Below, in pieces: positions 34,351 to 43,517 of a stretch of DNA of 48,008 nt. This DNA comes from Nitrospirota bacterium. Lineage in GTDB: Bacteria > Nitrospirota > Thermodesulfovibrionia > Thermodesulfovibrionales > UBA6898. Where the stretch lies: assembly GCA_021814475.1 (NCBI GenBank), contig JAKAIE010000011.1, positions 1 through 48,008 of the forward strand. Reading direction: 5' to 3'. The notes under the pieces are model-generated. The model saw only the letters and a program-made list of their open reading frames with translations, ran no database searches and was not told where the DNA came from. The position numbers were made by a program, and so were the translations under genes. Every line of letters begins with the position of its first letter. Position 1 is the first letter of the stretch.

Positions 34351-36062
34351 ACTGGTTTTATAATCTCAAGACAAGTGTCAAGCTGTTGGGAGGGTTTGTT
34401 CTGGTCGCTGTCATTGCGGGAGCAATAGGAATTGTTGGAATCAGTAAGATCAATGAGGTCAACCTGGCCGATACAAAGCTTTACGAGAAAGTAACAATTC
34501 CACTGAACCAAATTGATGAGATAGCTGCGCTGTTCCAGCGGATGCGCTGCAACCTGATGGAGATGTATGCGGCCGAGACAACCGAGAGACTGAATGACCG
34601 GGCGAAGGTTGCGGGTGAGCGTGATAAAGATATAGATGAGCTTTCTAAGCTTTTTGAAAAAACGATACTCACGGATGAAGGCCGGGCCGCGTTCAAGGAA
34701 TACCAGGATAGTTACAAGAAGTTTGACGATTACGAAAGAAAATATGCCGCGCTCCTCAACACCGGAAAAAAATCAGAGGCCCTTGCCCTTTGGAACGGTG
34801 AGATGGAAAAGGCGAGAAATGCCGTGCAGGGGAGTGTGGCTAGAATTCAGAAATCCAAGATAAGTATTGCAAAGCAGACCTCTGCTGACAATACGGCGTT
34901 GGCGAATTCGGCATCACGAATTATGATTATCTTTATCTGCTTGGGGGTTATCTTGGCAATATTTCTGGGAGTATTGATCTCCAGGATTATCAGTGTGCCG
35001 CTCAAAAGAGGAGTCGATGTTGCAGAGGCGATATCGAAAGGCGACCTCACGCAGACGATTGACATCAACCGGAAGGACGAAGTAGGCCAGCTTGCCGGCG
35101 CCATGAATGCAATGGTCGACAAACTCAAAAGTATAGTAGGCGACGTCAGGTCTGCTGCCGACAACGTGGCTGCTGGAAGCCAGCAGCTGAGCTCCAGCTC
35201 TGAGGAGATGTCCCAGGGCGCCACCGAGCAGGCAAGCTCGATTGAAGAGGTCTCTTCGTCGATGGAGGAGATGTCGTCGAATATCAAGCAGAATGCCGAC
35301 AACGCCCAGCAGACGGAGAAGATCGCGCTGAAGTCTGCGGCGGATGCGAGGGAGGGCGGCAAGGCGGTGACCGATACGGTGGTGGCGATGAAGGAGATCG
35401 CCGGCAAGATTTCCATCATCGAGGAGATCGCAAGGCAGACGAACCTGCTGGCGCTGAATGCGGCTATCGAGGCGGCGCGGGCCGGGGAGCACGGCAAGGG
35501 GTTCGCGGTCGTCGCCTCCGAGGTGAGGAAGCTGGCAGAGCGGAGCCAGGCTGCAGCCGGAGAGATAAGCCATCTGTCGACGTCGAGTGTCCAGGTTGCC
35601 GAGAAGGCGGGGGAGATGCTTGCCAAGCTTGTCCCGGATATTCAGAAAACCGCGGAACTGGTGCAGGAGATAAGCGGCGCCTCGAACGAGCAGAACACGG
35701 GCGCAGAGCAGATCAATCAGGCGATACAGCAGCTCGACCAGGTGATCCAGCAGAATGCCAGCGCCTCCGAAGAGATGGCCTCTACCGCGGAGGAACTCTC
35801 CTCGCAGGCCGAACACCTCCAGGAGTCTATCGCCTTCTTCAAGACGGGCGAGGAGACAAGGGTCACCAGAAGAGTCGCCAATACCGGATATTCGGCTAAA
35901 CTCCCGAATAAAACAAAGGTGGCCCATATCTCTCATGAGGGACGCAGAGGGGGCAGGGCCATAGCTGCCGGGGCGCCGGCGGGGACAAAGGCAGGGATCG
36001 CACTCGACATGGCCGGCGACGGGCATGCCGATGCAGACGACTCCGAATTCGAAAAGTTTTAG
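34347..36062 (+). CDS. Methyl-accepting chemotaxis protein with AT-richer sensor half
   Basis: A 571-residue receptor with membrane helices near 10-30 and 190-212. The four-helix-bundle sensor (about 32-188) is followed by HAMP (about 212-265) and a signalling domain with [20 protein letters not shown] and [18 protein letters not shown] flexible basic tail ends in DDSEFEKF, which may act as a tether for adaptation enzymes. Bases 34200 to about 35030 are clearly AT-richer, and use more A/T-ending codons, than the signalling half and the neighbouring genes. That suggests the sensor was exchanged. AGGAG precedes ATG 34347. Confidence 0.93.
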   Translation: MNWFYNLKTSVKLLGGFVLVAVIAGAIGIVGISKINEVNLADTKLYEKVTIPLNQIDEIAALFQRMRCNLMEMYAAETTERLNDRAKVAGERDKDIDELSKLFEKTILTDEGRAAFKEYQDSYKKFDDYERKYAALLNTGKKSEALALWNGEMEKARNAVQGSVARIQKSKISIAKQTSADNTALANSASRIMIIFICLGVILAIFLGVLISRIISVPLKRGVDVAEAISKGDLTQTIDINRKDEVGQLAGAMNAMVDKLKSIVGDVRSAADNVAAGSQQLSSSSEEMSQGATEQASSIEEVSSSMEEMSSNIKQNADNAQQTEKIALKSAADAREGGKAVTDTVVAMKEIAGKISIIEEIARQTNLLALNAAIEAARAGEHGKGFAVVASEVRKLAERSQAAAGEISHLSTSSVQVAEKAGEMLAKLVPDIQKTAELVQEISGASNEQNTGAEQINQAIQQLDQVIQQNASASEEMASTAEELSSQAEHLQESIAFFKTGEETRVTRRVANTGYSAKLPNKTKVAHISHEGRRGGRAIAAGAPAGTKAGIALDMAGDGHADADDSEFEKF

Positions 36063-36074
36063 GGAGGTGGGGCG

Positions 36075-36569
36075 ATGAGCGTAACGGGAATAGTCGAGAC
36101 GACGCAATATCTGACATTCAAGCTCGGAGACGAGGTCTTTGCGGTGGATATATCCAAGGTCCGCGAGGTGCTGGACTTCACGTCTGTCACCAAGGTCCCC
36201 CGGACGCCCGATTTCATGCGGGGGGTCATCAACCTCAGGGGGAGCGTGGTTCCTGTCGTCGACATGCGCCTGAAGTTCGGTATGTCGCAGACCGAAAAGA
36301 CGGTCAATACCTGCATCATTATCGTCGAGGTCACCCTCGAAAATGAGACGACGGTGCTTGGCGCGCTGGCGGATTCGGTCCAGGAGGTGATCGACCTCGA
36401 GCCTGAGCAGATCGAGCCCGCGCCCCGCATAGGGACGAGGCTCAGGACGGAGTTTATCAGGGGGATGGGGAAGAAGGACGATCATTTTATCATCATCCTC
36501 GACATCGACAGGATCTTCTCGTCAGAGGAACTGGCGATGGTCCAGGACGCAAAAGAGAGCACCCCATAG
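36075..36569 (+). CDS. cheW: Chemotaxis coupling protein CheW (second stand-alone)
   Basis: A 164-residue CheW with TQYLTFKLGDEVFAVDISKV, FMRGVINLRGSVVPVVDMRL, and IILDIDRIFSSEEL. A central loop is one or two residues longer than in the CheW at 26913. GGGAGGTGG lies upstream of ATG 36075, and the gene starts 12 bases after the receptor stop, so the two are probably translated together. Which CheA it serves cannot be told, but it lies nearer the second CheA. Confidence 0.95.
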   Translation: MSVTGIVETTQYLTFKLGDEVFAVDISKVREVLDFTSVTKVPRTPDFMRGVINLRGSVVPVVDMRLKFGMSQTEKTVNTCIIIVEVTLENETTVLGALADSVQEVIDLEPEQIEPAPRIGTRLRTEFIRGMGKKDDHFIIILDIDRIFSSEELAMVQDAKESTP

Positions 36570-36659
36570 GACACACGGGACACGGGCCGTCAGGATGGCG
36601 GGATGACCTGCCGTCCGGCGGTCCGACGTTTGTCAGGAGAGGGTTTCGCATAATTCACC

Positions 36660-37535
36660 ATGGACGATAAAGAGAAGACCCATACCATGAGCACCTTTGA
36701 CGCGGTCATGTCGAACAAGGACTTCAGCCGCCTGCGCGAGGTCATCTACAGGGAATGCGGCATCAAGATGAACGAGTCGAAGAAGGTGATGCTCGAGGCG
36801 AGGCTCAGGAGAAGACTGAGGGACCTCTGCATGATCTCCTTTGCCGAGTACTGCGACTATCTCTTCAGTCCGAAAGGCATCGAAAGCGAGCTGTTCCAGA
36901 TGATAAACGAGGTGACGACGAACAAGACCGATTTTTTCAGGGAACCGCGGCACTTCGCATTTCTGACGGACAAGGCGGTGCCTGAACTGGCTGGCCTGCA
37001 CGGGGCTGGCACCAGTCGCAGGCTCATGGTCTGGTCGGCCGGCTGTTCCTCCGGAGAAGAACCCTATACTCTGGCGATGGTCCTGAGCGATATAGCCCTA
37101 CAGCAGCATGGTTTCGATTTCATGGTCCTTGCCAGCGATATATCCACCAAGGTCCTCGACAAGGCGGTCAAGGCGGTCTACGATATGGAGACGGTCGAGG
37201 CGGTTCCGGAGGCGATGAAGAAGAGGTATCTTCTGAAAAGCAAAGACAGGAGCAGGGGGCTCGTCCGCATCGCGCCGGAGTTGCGGGCCAAGGTCCGGTT
37301 CCGGAGGCTTAATTTCATGGAGGGGGACTTCGGCATGCGTGAGCCGATGGACATCATCTTCTGCAGGAATGTCATCATCTATTTCGACAGGCCTACCCAG
37401 GAACGGCTGCTGAACCGTCTCTGCGAGCACCTGGTCCCGGGGGGGTATCTTTTTATGGGGCATTCAGAGACCCTGAACGGACTCGATGTCCCGCTTGTGT
37501 CGGTAGGGCAGACCATCTACCGCAGGGCTAAATGA
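36660..37535 (+). CDS. cheR: Chemoreceptor methyltransferase CheR (second copy)
   Basis: A 291-residue methyltransferase with the helical N-terminal domain (EVTTNKTDFFREPRHFAFL) and the SAM-binding domain (LMVWSAGCSSGEEPYTLAMV, VLASDISTKVLDKA, DIIFCRNVIIYFDR, VPGGYLFMGHSETL). The start is uncertain: AGGAGAGG at 36635-36642 is too far from ATG 36660, and ATG 36690 (MSTFDAVMSN) is possible. Its stop overlaps cheD by 4 bases. The 90-base gap after cheW is GC-rich with imperfect repeats but no clear signal. Confidence 0.95.
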   Translation: MDDKEKTHTMSTFDAVMSNKDFSRLREVIYRECGIKMNESKKVMLEARLRRRLRDLCMISFAEYCDYLFSPKGIESELFQMINEVTTNKTDFFREPRHFAFLTDKAVPELAGLHGAGTSRRLMVWSAGCSSGEEPYTLAMVLSDIALQQHGFDFMVLASDISTKVLDKAVKAVYDMETVEAVPEAMKKRYLLKSKDRSRGLVRIAPELRAKVRFRRLNFMEGDFGMREPMDIIFCRNVIIYFDRPTQERLLNRLCEHLVPGGYLFMGHSETLNGLDVPLVSVGQTIYRRAK

Positions 37536-38047
37536 GGTCTCTGGTCAGCGGCCTTCCGCTTCTCTATCTCAAGCCCGGCGAGTTTATTATCCGGAGTGAG
37601 CCGGCTGCCGTGGCCACGGTCCTCGGGTCCTGCGTCTCAGTGACCATGTTCAGCCCGGGATTCAGGGTCGGCGCGATCTGCCACGGGCTGCTCCCGCAGT
37701 GCAGGGACGCGGGGCCCTGCAGAAATGAGTGCGGCGAGGGCTTCCGGTATGTCGATTGCTCGGTACTGCTGATGATAGACCGCTTCAGGGAGTACGGTAT
37801 CGGAGGCAGCGAGATAGAGGCGAAGGTCTTCGGCGGGTCCGACATGTATGACCCGCGCGTTCCAGGTGGGGGCGGGGCCACGGTGGGCAGTATGAATATT
37901 GCGTCCGCGCAACGGATACTCGGCGCCGAAAACATAAAGATCGTCAGTTCCGACACAGGAGGCAGGCAGGGGCGAAAAATCATCTTTCACCCGCATACGG
38001 GAGACGTGTTTCTGAAGAGGGTGAGAAGGGCGGAGAGCAGACAATGA
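37532..38047 (+). CDS. cheD: Chemoreceptor glutamine deamidase CheD
   Basis: A 171-residue CheD, which deamidates receptor glutamines to allow methylation. The catalytic Cys is C34 in VLGSCVSV and the catalytic His is H51 in [10 protein letters not shown]; the 17-residue spacing matches CheD of Thermotoga (C27, H44). FGGSDMY and the [20 protein letters not shown] region are also typical. The start overlaps the cheR stop (ATGA). It is the only CheD in the window and probably serves all receptors. CheC is absent. Confidence 0.95.
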   Translation: MRSLVSGLPLLYLKPGEFIIRSEPAAVATVLGSCVSVTMFSPGFRVGAICHGLLPQCRDAGPCRNECGEGFRYVDCSVLLMIDRFREYGIGGSEIEAKVFGGSDMYDPRVPGGGGATVGSMNIASAQRILGAENIKIVSSDTGGRQGRKIIFHPHTGDVFLKRVRRAESRQ

Positions 38048-38063
38048 TGGCGGGACCGGACAT

Positions 38064-39137
38064 ATGAGCGCACGGAAGAAGATTTCAGTCCTTATCGTGG
38101 ATGATTCCGCTGTTGTGAGGCAGACCCTCTCCGAGATATTGACGTCGGACCCGGAGATCGAGGTGATGGCCACTGCCGCCGATCCTTTTATCGCAGCCGA
38201 ACGGCTGAAGGAGGCCGTGCCGGACGTCATCACCCTGGATGTGGAAATGCCGCGAATGGACGGCCTCACCTTTCTGCACAAAATCATGAGTCAGCATCCC
38301 ATACCTGTGGTGATGTGTTCGAGCCTTACGGAAGAGGGCTCAGAGACGGCCCTGCGAGCCCTCGAATACGGCGCGGTCGAGATCATACAGAAGCCGAGGA
38401 TGGGGACAAAGCAGTTCATCGAGGAATCGAGGATGCGCATCTGCGACGCGGTGAAGGCGGCTGCGGTCGCCAGGGTCAGGCCGATCTCGAAGATACCCCT
38501 TAAGGTGACGCCGAAGCTCACGGCGGATGCGATCATCGAAAAACCGTCGTCCAGGGCGATGGTGCAGACGACGGAAAAGGTCGTGGTGGTCGGGGCATCG
38601 ACCGGGGGGACAGAGGCCCTGAGGGTATTTCTGGAGATGATGCCCCCCGATGCGCCGGGGATCGTGATTGTCCAGCATATGCCGGAGAATTTTACGACCG
38701 CATTTTCGAAACGCCTGGACGGCCTGTGCGCCATCACCGTGAAGGAAGCGGCGGACAATGATTCGGTGATCAGGGGCAGGGCGCTGATCGCGCCCGGGAA
38801 CCGGCACCTGCTTCTGAAGAGGAGTGGTGCGCGCTACTACGTCGAGATCAAGGACGGTCCTCTCGTGTCGCGCCACAGGCCCTCCGTTGATGTCCTTTTC
38901 CGTTCGGCCGCGCGCTACGCCGGGAAGAACGCCGTGGCTGCTATCATGACCGGGATGGGCGACGACGGCGCCAGGGGCATGCAGGAGTTGAAGCAGGCGG
39001 GGGCCTATACGATCGCGCAGGACGAGGCCTCGTGCGTGGTCTTCGGAATGCCGAAAGAGGCGATAAAACTTGGGTGTGTCGACAAGGTGACTCCACTTGA
39101 AGCGATCGCCTCTGTTGTCCTCCGGGAGGCCCGCTGA
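38064..39137 (+). CDS. cheB: CheB methylesterase, first of a tandem pair
   Basis: A 357-residue CheB: receiver with [11 protein letters not shown] and phospho-acceptor D59 in [11 protein letters not shown]; esterase with Ser in [10 protein letters not shown], His in VQHMPENF and Asp in [10 protein letters not shown]. All catalytic residues are present. It is followed after 2 bases by a full-length paralogue. The esterase halves of the two agree much more than the receiver halves, and one 32-base stretch (39015-39046) is identical in both genes. GAC-rich spacing of 16 bases separates it from cheD. Confidence 0.95.
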   Translation: MSARKKISVLIVDDSAVVRQTLSEILTSDPEIEVMATAADPFIAAERLKEAVPDVITLDVEMPRMDGLTFLHKIMSQHPIPVVMCSSLTEEGSETALRALEYGAVEIIQKPRMGTKQFIEESRMRICDAVKAAAVARVRPISKIPLKVTPKLTADAIIEKPSSRAMVQTTEKVVVVGASTGGTEALRVFLEMMPPDAPGIVIVQHMPENFTTAFSKRLDGLCAITVKEAADNDSVIRGRALIAPGNRHLLLKRSGARYYVEIKDGPLVSRHRPSVDVLFRSAARYAGKNAVAAIMTGMGDDGARGMQELKQAGAYTIAQDEASCVVFGMPKEAIKLGCVDKVTPLEAIASVVLREAR

Positions 39138-39139
39138 GG

Positions 39140-40234
39140 ATGGAGACGAAAAAGATCAGCGTCCTCGTGATTGACGACTCCCCCGTCGTGAGGGATGCGC
39201 TGGAGGAGATCCTGTTGTCCGACCCGGCCGTCGGATCCGTGGCGACGGCTGAAGACGGGCTCGATGCACTGGAGAAGATCCGCCGGCATGCCCCCGATGT
39301 CGTCACCCTCGATGTAGAGATGCCCCGCATGGACGGCCTGACATTTCTCGAACGCATCATGAAAGATAATCCTCTCCCTGTCGTGATGTGTTCGACCCTG
39401 ACGGCAGAGGGCTGCGAGACCACCCTTAGGGCACTGGAGTTCGGGGCGCTCGATGTTATACATAAACCGAAGGTCGGTACGCGCCAGTTCTTTGAGGAGG
39501 CGAGGATCCGGATCTGTGATGCCGTCAGGGCGGCCTCAATGGCGAGGGTGGCTCCCGTCCTGGTTCATCGCACCTCTGACCCGAAATATTCCGCGGATGC
39601 GGTGATCGCGAAGCCGATCAGGAAGCCGGTAGTCGGAAGGACACAGAAGGTCGTTGTCGTGGGGGCTTCCACAGGGGGAACCAGGGCTCTCCGGTCGGTT
39701 CTGGAGGAGATGCCGGTGGACGCGCCCGGCATCGTCATCGTGCAGCATATGTCTGAGGGGTTTACAAGGGCCTTTGCGGAGGACCTTGACACCCACTGCC
39801 GTATTACCGTGAAAGAGGCGGCAGATAAGGATGCCGTGACACGGGGGATGGCTCTGATCGCACCCGGCAACCGTCATCTTCTCCTGAAGCGGGAAGGCGC
39901 CCGCTATTTCGTTGAGGTAAAAGATGGCCCACTTGTCAACAGGCACCGGCCGTCGGTCGATGTCCTGTTCAGGTCCGCTGCCCGTTACGCGGGGCAGAAC
40001 GCTGTCGGGGTGATCATGACAGGGATGGGGGATGACGGCGCCAGGGGCATGCTGGAGCTGAAGCAGGCCGGGGCCTGTACGGTTGCGCAGGACGAGGCCT
40101 CGTGCGTGGTCTTCGGGATGCCGAAAGAGGCGATTAAACTGGGAGGGGTCGACACCGTGGTCCCTCTCGGGGGGATAGCCCCGGCTATTCTCCAAAAGAT
40201 TGCGGTTAAAGATTTTGAGCCGGAATATCGATAA
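39140..40234 (+). CDS. cheB: CheB methylesterase, second of a tandem pair
   Basis: A 364-residue CheB paralogue of the preceding gene, with receiver D58 in [11 protein letters not shown] and esterase Ser in [10 protein letters not shown], His in VQHMSEGF and Asp in [10 protein letters not shown]. The enzyme appears intact. Its receiver has diverged ([15 protein letters not shown] against [15 protein letters not shown]), which could let the two respond to different kinases. Bases 40085-40116 repeat 39015-39046 exactly. It starts 2 bases after its neighbour's stop. Confidence 0.95.
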   Translation: METKKISVLVIDDSPVVRDALEEILLSDPAVGSVATAEDGLDALEKIRRHAPDVVTLDVEMPRMDGLTFLERIMKDNPLPVVMCSTLTAEGCETTLRALEFGALDVIHKPKVGTRQFFEEARIRICDAVRAASMARVAPVLVHRTSDPKYSADAVIAKPIRKPVVGRTQKVVVVGASTGGTRALRSVLEEMPVDAPGIVIVQHMSEGFTRAFAEDLDTHCRITVKEAADKDAVTRGMALIAPGNRHLLLKREGARYFVEVKDGPLVNRHRPSVDVLFRSAARYAGQNAVGVIMTGMGDDGARGMLELKQAGACTVAQDEASCVVFGMPKEAIKLGGVDTVVPLGGIAPAILQKIAVKDFEPEYR

Positions 40235-40295
40235 GAGAACTGAAGGACGCTGATTCTTCGAATAATGCCGGACAGCCGGAGTCAATGAGAGGATC

Positions 40296-41126
40296 GTGGA
40301 AGCATCGGAGGTCAGAAAATATATAGACGGGATCGAAAGTCTTTCAACAATTCCCGTGGTGCTGAAGCGGGTCATGGACATCACCGGCGACCCCGATACC
40401 CCGCCCGAAGAACTCTATAAGGTCATTACGTATGATCAGACCCTGGCTGAACGGGTGATCCGGATGGCGAATTCTCCCTTTTTCAGACATGCCGGCCGCA
40501 TCACGGATATCGGGCAGGCGGTGATGTTCCTGGGCTATGAGCATATCCGGAATATCGCTATCAGTATGAGCGTATTAATGATGTTCACCCGGAAAAACGA
40601 TACGAATCTCAGGCAGTTCTGGGCGCACTGTTACGAAGTCGGTACTGTTGCAGGGCTTATCGCGTCTTCCGCGACCATGGTTAACCCGAGCACCGCGTTT
40701 CTCGCGGGGCTCCTGCATGATATCGGCAGGCTGATCTTTTTCAGCATGAACTTTCAGCAATATCGGGCAATATTGGGCACCGACGACCTTCTGGAAAGGG
40801 AGTTTTCGATCTTCGGCTGCGACCACGCCATGGCCGGGAGCTGGTTTGCCGAAAAGGCGAAGCTGACGCCGGAGATTACGCTGGCGGTGAGGTATCACCA
40901 TTCTCCGTCCGCTGCCACGGATTACAGGGATATTGTCTCTGTGGTGGCGATCTCGGAGGCGTTATCCCGGAGGTTCAGTCCGAAGATCGAGGACGACGGG
41001 ATATGGACAGAAGAGCACGACGCGATACTCCTGGAGCTTTCCCTGAGCAACGACGACCTGGCGGAGATCGGAAACAAGATCTTGTCCGAGGAGGGGGAGG
41101 TCAGGGATTTCCTGGATCTCCGGTAG
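40296..41126 (+). CDS. HDOD-domain signalling protein (first)
   Basis: A 276-residue protein, GTG start at 40296 with GAGAGG only 3 bases away. The single HDOD domain (about 10-210) has IPVVLKRVMDIT, DQTLAERVIRMANSPFF and FLAGLLHDIGRLIFFSMN; it keeps an HD pair but lacks the full metal-ligand set of HD phosphohydrolases. HDOD proteins act in bacterial signalling without known catalysis. It is paralogous to the next gene. The 61-base gap from cheB shows no promoter I trust. Confidence 0.9.
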   Translation: MEASEVRKYIDGIESLSTIPVVLKRVMDITGDPDTPPEELYKVITYDQTLAERVIRMANSPFFRHAGRITDIGQAVMFLGYEHIRNIAISMSVLMMFTRKNDTNLRQFWAHCYEVGTVAGLIASSATMVNPSTAFLAGLLHDIGRLIFFSMNFQQYRAILGTDDLLEREFSIFGCDHAMAGSWFAEKAKLTPEITLAVRYHHSPSAATDYRDIVSVVAISEALSRRFSPKIEDDGIWTEEHDAILLELSLSNDDLAEIGNKILSEEGEVRDFLDLR

Positions 41127-41222
41127 ACCGGCGGGACCCGCGATGATGCGGTTAACGTTTGCGGTCAAGGATAAAAAAAGATATCATAGGACAACGGAAT
41201 AGGATATGTAAGGAGAAGAGTG

Positions 41223-42074
41223 ATGGCCAATACGGAACAGATATTGAAAATGTGCGACATACCGGCTGTCCCGATGGTGGCGATGAAGATCCTGAGGCTG
41301 GTGGAAGAGGAGAATATCAATGTCGATGCCCTCCAGGACGTCATCATGGCTGATCAGTCGCTGGCCGCACGGGTTTTGAAGATGGCCAATTCGTCGTTTT
41401 ATGGTCTCCGTCGGAATATTGACACGGTATCAGAGGCGATCATCATGATGGGGTTCAATACGATAAAGAACCTCGCACTGGCTGTTTCGACCAAGGACGT
41501 ATACAAAAAATTCGGTCTTCTCGAACAGAAATTATGGGAACATAGCATCGGCGTGTCGGTCGCTGCAGGCCTCCTGGCACAGGCCATAAGATTTCCGAGT
41601 GCGGAAGAAGCCACTGTGGCCGGACTCCTGCATGATGTAGGTAAGGTGGTGATGAACAACAGTCAGCCCGAGAGGTTCTCACTCCTGACCGAGATGGTGT
41701 ATAACGACAGGGTCATGTTCATCGACCGGGAAAAGGATATGTTCGGTTTCGGGCATGCGGAGGTCGGCGGCATCTTTGCCTTACGGTGGGGCTTCTCCGG
41801 ACATCTCTCTGATGCGATCAGAAGACACCATTTCGAGGCATTCGATGACCTGCTGGAGCTTGAGCCCTCAACCCGGAACCTCTGCTGCATCATCGCCCTT
41901 GCCGATGCCATCTGCATAAGGCTCGGCGTCGGGTACCGCGGCCCGATGGCGGATCTGAATTTGAGGGACCGGGAGTATATGGAACTGCTCGAAATAGGCG
42001 AAAAAGAGTTCTCGGATCTCATCGAGAGGTTTAAACAGGCGTATGTGGAAGAGAAGATCAGCTATCAGATGTGA
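41223..42074 (+). CDS. HDOD-domain signalling protein (second)
   Basis: A 283-residue HDOD protein; ATG 41223 preferred over the adjacent GTG 41220 because of AAGGAGAAG at 41210-41218. Motifs are IPAVPMVAMKILRLV, DQSLAARVLKMANSSFY, MGFNTIKNLALAVS and VAGLLHDVGKVVMNN. HDOD genes beside chemotaxis loci have been tied to motility regulation in other genera (for example in Campylobacter and Vibrio); the mechanism here is unknown. The 96-base gap before it is AT-rich. It is followed closely by two small genes. Confidence 0.9.
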   Translation: MANTEQILKMCDIPAVPMVAMKILRLVEEENINVDALQDVIMADQSLAARVLKMANSSFYGLRRNIDTVSEAIIMMGFNTIKNLALAVSTKDVYKKFGLLEQKLWEHSIGVSVAAGLLAQAIRFPSAEEATVAGLLHDVGKVVMNNSQPERFSLLTEMVYNDRVMFIDREKDMFGFGHAEVGGIFALRWGFSGHLSDAIRRHHFEAFDDLLELEPSTRNLCCIIALADAICIRLGVGYRGPMADLNLRDREYMELLEIGEKEFSDLIERFKQAYVEEKISYQM

Positions 42075-42085
42075 GATGAGCGGTC

Positions 42086-42232
42086 ATGGTTATTGAATCA
42101 CTGAAGAGAATTTTTCAGATCTCTGCGGTCAAAGGGGGCCGGGATGTGCTGAGTTCCCCGCGCAAGAAAAGGCCGAAGCCCGGGAAGGAACAGAAAAGCG
42201 AGACCTCAGGCAAGGTCGATATCAAGGTCTGA
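42086..42232 (+). CDS. Small basic hypothetical protein, 48 residues
   Basis: An open frame from ATG 42086 to TGA 42232, 11 bases after the HDOD stop and 7 bases before the next gene. The peptide begins MVIESLKRIFQISAV, has a Lys/Pro/Arg-rich middle, and ends GKVDIKV. Tight spacing on both sides and codon use like the neighbours support a real gene, although no good ribosome site is visible; translation would rely on coupling. I do not recognise the family. Confidence 0.55.
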   Translation: MVIESLKRIFQISAVKGGRDVLSSPRKKRPKPGKEQKSETSGKVDIKV

Positions 42233-42239
42233 TTCAGGT

Positions 42240-42593
42240 ATGCTCAGGAAGATCATAAAAAAGGAAAAGACTGCCGCGTCAGCCCCCCGGAAAGATCCGG
42301 CGGCCCTCGAGATCGCGGAGATGAACGAGATAGCCGAGCGTCTTTTCAGAAGACTCGAAGCAAGGATCAAAACGGTCGGGGAGATGGAAAAGAGGATCGA
42401 TGAGAAGGCCTTGTACCTCGAAAGGCTGATCGAAAGGGCCGAAAATCTCGGGACTCTGCAACCCGATCCTGAGGGGGCACGCTGCGGCGAGATCCGGGCC
42501 CTTGTTCAGAAGGGCCTCAAGATCGACGAGATTGCAAAGATCCTCGGCGTCCCTAAGGGCGAAATCGAACTGATCCTCAGCATCGGCCGGTAG
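42240..42593 (+). CDS. Coiled-coil protein with C-terminal HTH-like motif, motility-linked
   Basis: A 117-residue protein with a basic N terminus, a central coiled-coil (about 22-75, heptads in EMNEIAERLFRRLEARIK), and a C-terminal segment, IRALVQKGLKIDEIAKILGV followed by PKGEIELIL. The end resembles the helix-turn-helix-like tail of DUF2802/DUF6115-type proteins often found next to flagellar genes. There is no membrane helix. Function unknown. It ends 184 bases before flgF and is followed by a terminator-like hairpin. Confidence 0.72.
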   Translation: MLRKIIKKEKTAASAPRKDPAALEIAEMNEIAERLFRRLEARIKTVGEMEKRIDEKALYLERLIERAENLGTLQPDPEGARCGEIRALVQKGLKIDEIAKILGVPKGEIELILSIGR

Positions 42594-42639
42594 CAGACCG
42601 GAAAAAACGTATCCTCCGCGGCAAAAATTTCCCTTCCAT

Positions 42640-42669
42640 CCTGCCCTGTCTCAGCCATGCAGGTTTTTT
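42640..42669 (+). terminator. Intrinsic terminator before the flgF operon
   Basis: CCTGC (42640-42644) pairs with GCAGG (42659-42663), followed by six T (42664-42669). The stem is short and the 14-base loop is large, but the T run is good. It ends the unit running through the HDOD and small genes. The TTGACA at 42668 overlaps its end. Confidence 0.5.
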
Positions 42670-42695
42670 GACAGCGCCTGCAGACAGGTTATACT
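42668..42695 (+). promoter_or_regulatory. Sigma-70-type promoter upstream of flgF
   Basis: A perfect TTGACA (42668-42673) and TATACT (42690-42695) with a 16-base spacer. Transcription would begin near 42702 and give a leader of about 76 bases containing the sigma-54 motif. The -35 overlaps the T run of the preceding terminator. Confidence 0.6.
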
Positions 42696-42750
42696 GACCC
42701 GGACCCATGAAATACGGCCGTTTGAGGCCAGAATTGACCCCATGTAACTC

Positions 42751-42766
42751 TGGCATCCGGATTGCA
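42751..42766 (+). promoter_or_regulatory. Sigma-54 promoter directly abutting flgF
   Basis: TGGCATC-N4-TTGCA: all bases of the -12 element and the invariant GG/GC pair are present at exact spacing. With C at 42765 as -12, the start of transcription is about 42777, one base before the flgF ATG at 42778. The match is better than the one at 4232. It would yield a leaderless flgF mRNA. Confidence 0.75.
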
Positions 42767-42777
42767 TCAATCCTGGC

Positions 42778-43491
42778 ATGTACAAAGGAATCTACATAGC
42801 ACTTTCAGGGGCAACACTGAAGCAGACCCAGGTCGACATCATATCCCAGAACCTTGCAAACGCCTCAACGCTCGGCTACAAGAAGGACAAAGTCGCCTTT
42901 CAGGAGTATCTTCTGTCGCAGATGAATGGTCAGCAGAATCCGAACGAGGAGAGGACCCTCAGCGACCTGGCCACTGTCAAAACCGACTTTTCGACAGGCA
43001 ATATCGTGCGTACCGGCAATCCGCTCGACGTGGCGGTCGACGGGACAGGATTCATAAGCCTTGAGGACGGCAAGTATACGCGCCGGGGTGACCTTAAACT
43101 CAGCAACGACGGCTACATCGTGACACAACAGGGCACGAGGGTCCTAGGGAAGAACGGTCCGATCCGGATTTCGGGACAGGGCACGATCGATATCAACCCG
43201 TCCGGCGACGTATCACTCGACGGTCTGCAGATCGACAGGATCAAGGTGGTTGATTTCCCGGACATGAACGCGCTCAGAAAATCCGGGGAAGACACCTTTG
43301 AGACGCAGCAGATTCCGGTCGTCTCCAAGGCGACGGTGAAACAGGGATATGTCGAAACCTCGAATATCGAGGTCGTCAGGGAACTGGTCCAGCTGATAGC
43401 GGCCATGCGGGAGTTCGAGATGGCGCAGAAGGCGGTCCAGTCCTTTGATGACGCGACCGCTAAAGTCACCAACGATATGGCGCGGATGTAA
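42778..43491 (+). CDS. flgF: Flagellar proximal rod protein FlgF
   Basis: A 237-residue rod protein of the FlgE/F/G family. It starts [20 protein letters not shown], followed by [21 protein letters not shown], the conserved N-terminal helix. It ends in the matching C-terminal helix [20 protein letters not shown]. The position before flgG and the MYKGIYIA start favour FlgF. No Shine-Dalgarno precedes ATG 42778, and the sigma-54 -12 element lies only 12 bases upstream. The gene continues into flgG after 26 bases. Confidence 0.95.
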   Translation: MYKGIYIALSGATLKQTQVDIISQNLANASTLGYKKDKVAFQEYLLSQMNGQQNPNEERTLSDLATVKTDFSTGNIVRTGNPLDVAVDGTGFISLEDGKYTRRGDLKLSNDGYIVTQQGTRVLGKNGPIRISGQGTIDINPSGDVSLDGLQIDRIKVVDFPDMNALRKSGEDTFETQQIPVVSKATVKQGYVETSNIEVVRELVQLIAAMREFEMAQKAVQSFDDATAKVTNDMARM

Positions 43492-43517
43492 CGCCACACG
43501 GATACAGGGAGGATACC

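Noticed and set aside
34914-36485. A 523-codon open frame on the minus strand
   Set aside because: Antisense to a receptor and cheW; Leu/Arg/His-rich, no domain, no ribosome site.
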